A stretch of DNA of 6,764 nt from Acidobacteriota bacterium (GTDB taxonomy: Bacteria > Acidobacteriota > Terriglobia > Terriglobales > Acidobacteriaceae), in NCBI GenBank assembly GCA_021805955.1, contig JAJZDO010000683.1:1-6764 (forward strand), in the 5' to 3' direction. A program made the translations under genes and the position numbers. Position 1 is the stretch's first letter. Each line of letters opens with the position of its first letter. Below are positions 5,275 through 6,764 of this stretch, piece after piece. Under the pieces are notes generated by a model. That model was not told the origin of the DNA. It saw only the letters and a program-made list of their open reading frames with translations, and made no database searches.

Positions 5275-6642
5275 TTATCGCTGCCCTAAAAGTTGTTTGA
5301 GGTTAAGGTTCTGGTTCGGTATACCAATCGGGGAAGTACCAAGTCCGCCTAAGGCAGCAGGCCGAGGCAACAAGCTTCCAGTAAACTGCGGAGGTCCCCA
5401 GCCGAACAAGTTATATAAAAATCCATACACTGAATTTGCGATCTCATACAATGCAAAGGCATCACAGGCTGCGTTGCTAAATCCTCCTACCGCGCAAATT
5501 GCGTAGCCTACTGCAACCAAATCGCCTGCTGCTTTTCCGACATCGCCTCCCGCACCAGGAATGCTCCATGCAAGCTGAGGGGCACCGCAGACCGTTGAGT
5601 TATAGTCTATGCTGCACCCGATTGTGACAGCTGCCTGAACGACACTGAAGTACTTCTCGGCTTGTGTGTATCCAGTATCTGTGGAACTCAAAGGGAAGGA
5701 TGCCCCGAGCGCGAAACTAGCGAGTTGTTTTCCTACAAACAGTCCGAATGACTCGAGCGTTCCAGTGCATGATCCCTTTGATATCTGACTGGAATATCCG
5801 ACCAGCTTGCTTATATCACTGGAAAAGTTTTTGGGACTCAGAAAAAACACAGGAAGGGCGCTACATAAGGTGCTCTCGACGCTCAGCCCGCTCGGATCGG
5901 TAAACCCAAGCGGATTGCCGTTGACGTACATATAGCGGTTGAAGCTTTGCGGGTTCATCAGGTCGTAGCTACCGTTGTAGGGGTCGGGGCGGGTCCAACG
6001 GGCAGCCGCCAAGCCGTAGTTGCGATATTGCGCGTCGTAGGTTCCGTTGCCGTCCGTCATCAGGCCGGCGTACCAGTAAGGGTCGCCAGCATTGCCCGTA
6101 ATTATCTGCCCATAGGGAGATAGCAGATTGCCACCCAGGACATTGCCCGAGCTGTCCGTGTCCAGCACAAGCGAACCCTCATGATCCACCAACCGGTAAA
6201 TCGGCGTGGAAGTCTGCGTACCCTGGGCGGCTGCCACCAGCGTGTTCCCCGCCCAGATCATATCGACATATTCTCCGTTGGCCGGGTTGAGACCGGTAAT
6301 CGGATGACCGTTGAAGTAGATGTATTCGACTGTGTTACCGCTGGAGGTCATCGATACCTTATGGTCGAAAGCATCGTACACATATTGTTCGTTGTTGCTG
6401 GCGCTCAGGAGTCCTTCCCCGTTGTAGGTGAACGTATTGCCATTGCCGTCGTTCAGCAGGTCGCCGGCTGCGTCGTAGCTGTAGCCGTTGATCTGGTTGT
6501 TGGCCGGGTTGTATGACTGCTGGAAGTTGAAGTTTCCCGACTGCTGCATGTTTCCCCACGGATCGACCGAATAGGTCTCGCTCAGCACGTCCGCCCCGGA
6601 GTATACAGCGTTCGCCCCGCCCGCCATGTCCGCACCAGTCAC
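5275..6642 (-). CDS. RHS/YD-repeat protein, C-terminal fragment with variable tip
   Basis: This 455-aa product contains only the end of an RHS protein. YD-type repeats start almost at once (SETYSVDPWGNM at 21-32; NGYSYDAAGDLLNDGNGN at 52-69; EYIYFNGHPI at 106-115). The conserved RHS core follows (YRNYGLAAARWTRPDP at 206-221; NPQSFNRYMYVNGNPLGFTD to 249) and ends DPSG at 249-252. After that comes a 203-aa tip unlike the core. Complete RHS proteins usually exceed 1000 aa and have an export region and a YD shell; both are absent here. The start is a GTG with no good ribosome binding site. Its frame is closed upstream by TGA (6757-6759), with no earlier start codon, so the N-terminus is truly missing. 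It looks like an orphan RHS tip cassette or a 3' remnant, which may not be translated or may fuse to a full RHS gene by recombination. Confidence 0.82.
   Translation of the reverse strand: MTGADMAGGANAVYSGADVLSETYSVDPWGNMQQSGNFNFQQSYNPANNQINGYSYDAAGDLLNDGNGNTFTYNGEGLLSASNNEQYVYDAFDHKVSMTSSGNTVEYIYFNGHPITGLNPANGEYVDMIWAGNTLVAAAQGTQTSTPIYRLVDHEGSLVLDTDSSGNVLGGNLLSPYGQIITGNAGDPYWYAGLMTDGNGTYDAQYRNYGLAAARWTRPDPYNGSYDLMNPQSFNRYMYVNGNPLGFTDPSGLSVESTLCSALPVFFLSPKNFSSDISKLVGYSSQISKGSCTGTLESFGLFVGKQLASFALGASFPLSSTDTGYTQAEKYFSVVQAAVTIGCSIDYNSTVCGAPQLAWSIPGAGGDVGKAAGDLVAVGYAICAVGGFSNAACDAFALYEIANSVYGFLYNLFGWGPPQFTGSLLPRPAALGGLGTSPIGIPNQNLNLKQLLGQR
5278..5886 (-). other. RHS C-terminal tip region, candidate toxin domain, unrecognised
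   Basis: This region encodes residues 253-455 of the RHS fragment. In RHS proteins the sequence after the core motif is a swappable effector domain. All six cysteines of the protein are in the tip (260, 292, 343, 352, 383, 393) and none in the core. It is rich in Ala/Gly/Ser, with hydrophobic stretches near 301-316, 331-345 and 376-412, and ends in a Pro/Gly/Asn-rich tail. I recognise no nuclease, deaminase or ADP-ribosyltransferase motif. A membrane-active domain or a non-toxic degenerate tip are both possible. Confidence 0.5.
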
Positions 6643-6652
6643 GATTCTTGAA

Positions 6653-6764
6653 TCACTTGTGCTTCGATCCGGATTGCGGCTTTGCTTGCTCGAACGCTTC
6701 GGGGTCCGTCTTGCGCAGCTCTTGAAGGAACTGCTGATACTCCCTGCGGCCGCGCTTCAGCTTG
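6653..6764 (-). CDS. 3' end of a second member of the M48-like secreted family (partial)
   Basis: The open frame entering from the right edge encodes 36 residues and a TGA stop (6653-6655). It begins KLKRGRREYQQFLQELRKTD. This matches KLKRGRKEYQQFLQELYKAD in the complete 525-aa protein, with 17 of 20 residues identical. About four-fifths of the DNA bases match over the same stretch, so this is a diverged paralogue and not a recent copy. The final residues (AFEQAKPQSGSKHK) differ from the other member. The RHS fragment begins 10 nt after the stop. The rest of the gene lies outside the window, so whether it is intact is unknown. Confidence 0.85.
   Translation of the reverse strand, partial: KLKRGRREYQQFLQELRKTDPEAFEQAKPQSGSKHK

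Overview
The window most resembles a diderm, moderately GC-rich soil bacterium of the Acidobacteriota (Terriglobia-like). This is inferred from the style of two proteins: a kelch lipoprotein built from W-T-W / Y-G-T-x-G-T / N-D-L-W-E-F units, and an RHS core ending N-P-Q-S-F-N-R-Y-M-Y-V / D-P-S-G-L. I know both styles best from that phylum. No rRNA, tRNA or housekeeping gene is present to fix the taxonomy.

Left arm (1-2031, + strand): a compact three-gene operon with ATGA overlaps at both junctions. It encodes a 126-aa helix-turn-helix protein, a 241-aa ParA/MinD-type ATPase and a 283-aa coiled-coil protein with one C-terminal membrane segment. Order, sizes and motifs match the traK-traL-traM block of IncP-type conjugation systems, where traK sits beside oriT. 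The leader (1-80) carries a pair of 10-bp direct repeats 11 bp apart, a -10-like TATGAT and a dyad over the ribosome binding site. It may be an operator or the edge of an oriT. I could not find a nick site.

Right arm (2090-6764, - strand, read right to left): four exported or surface-type genes packed head to tail. At the right edge is the 3' end of one member of a secreted protein family. Ten bases later comes a 455-aa RHS/YD-repeat fragment that has a core end and a 203-aa variable tip but no N-terminal body. Twenty bases after that comes a complete 525-aa member of the same secreted family. It is followed by a 517-aa six-unit kelch-type lipoprotein. The order family gene, RHS tip, family gene, kelch protein is the most striking feature of the window.

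The complete family protein (3677-5254) has a signal peptide, a beta-rich N-terminal half with two DUF5666-like modules, and a C-terminal region that follows the layout of M48 metallopeptidases. All predicted zinc ligands are replaced, so I read it as a probable pseudo-protease.

The two arms converge at 2031/2090 with no recognisable terminator between them. One reading is a mobilisable or integrated element carrying surface and contact-dependent cargo, but only the transfer-like arm itself supports mobility. There is no gene-free stretch over 300 bases, and I saw no CRISPR array, insertion sequence, tRNA or riboswitch.
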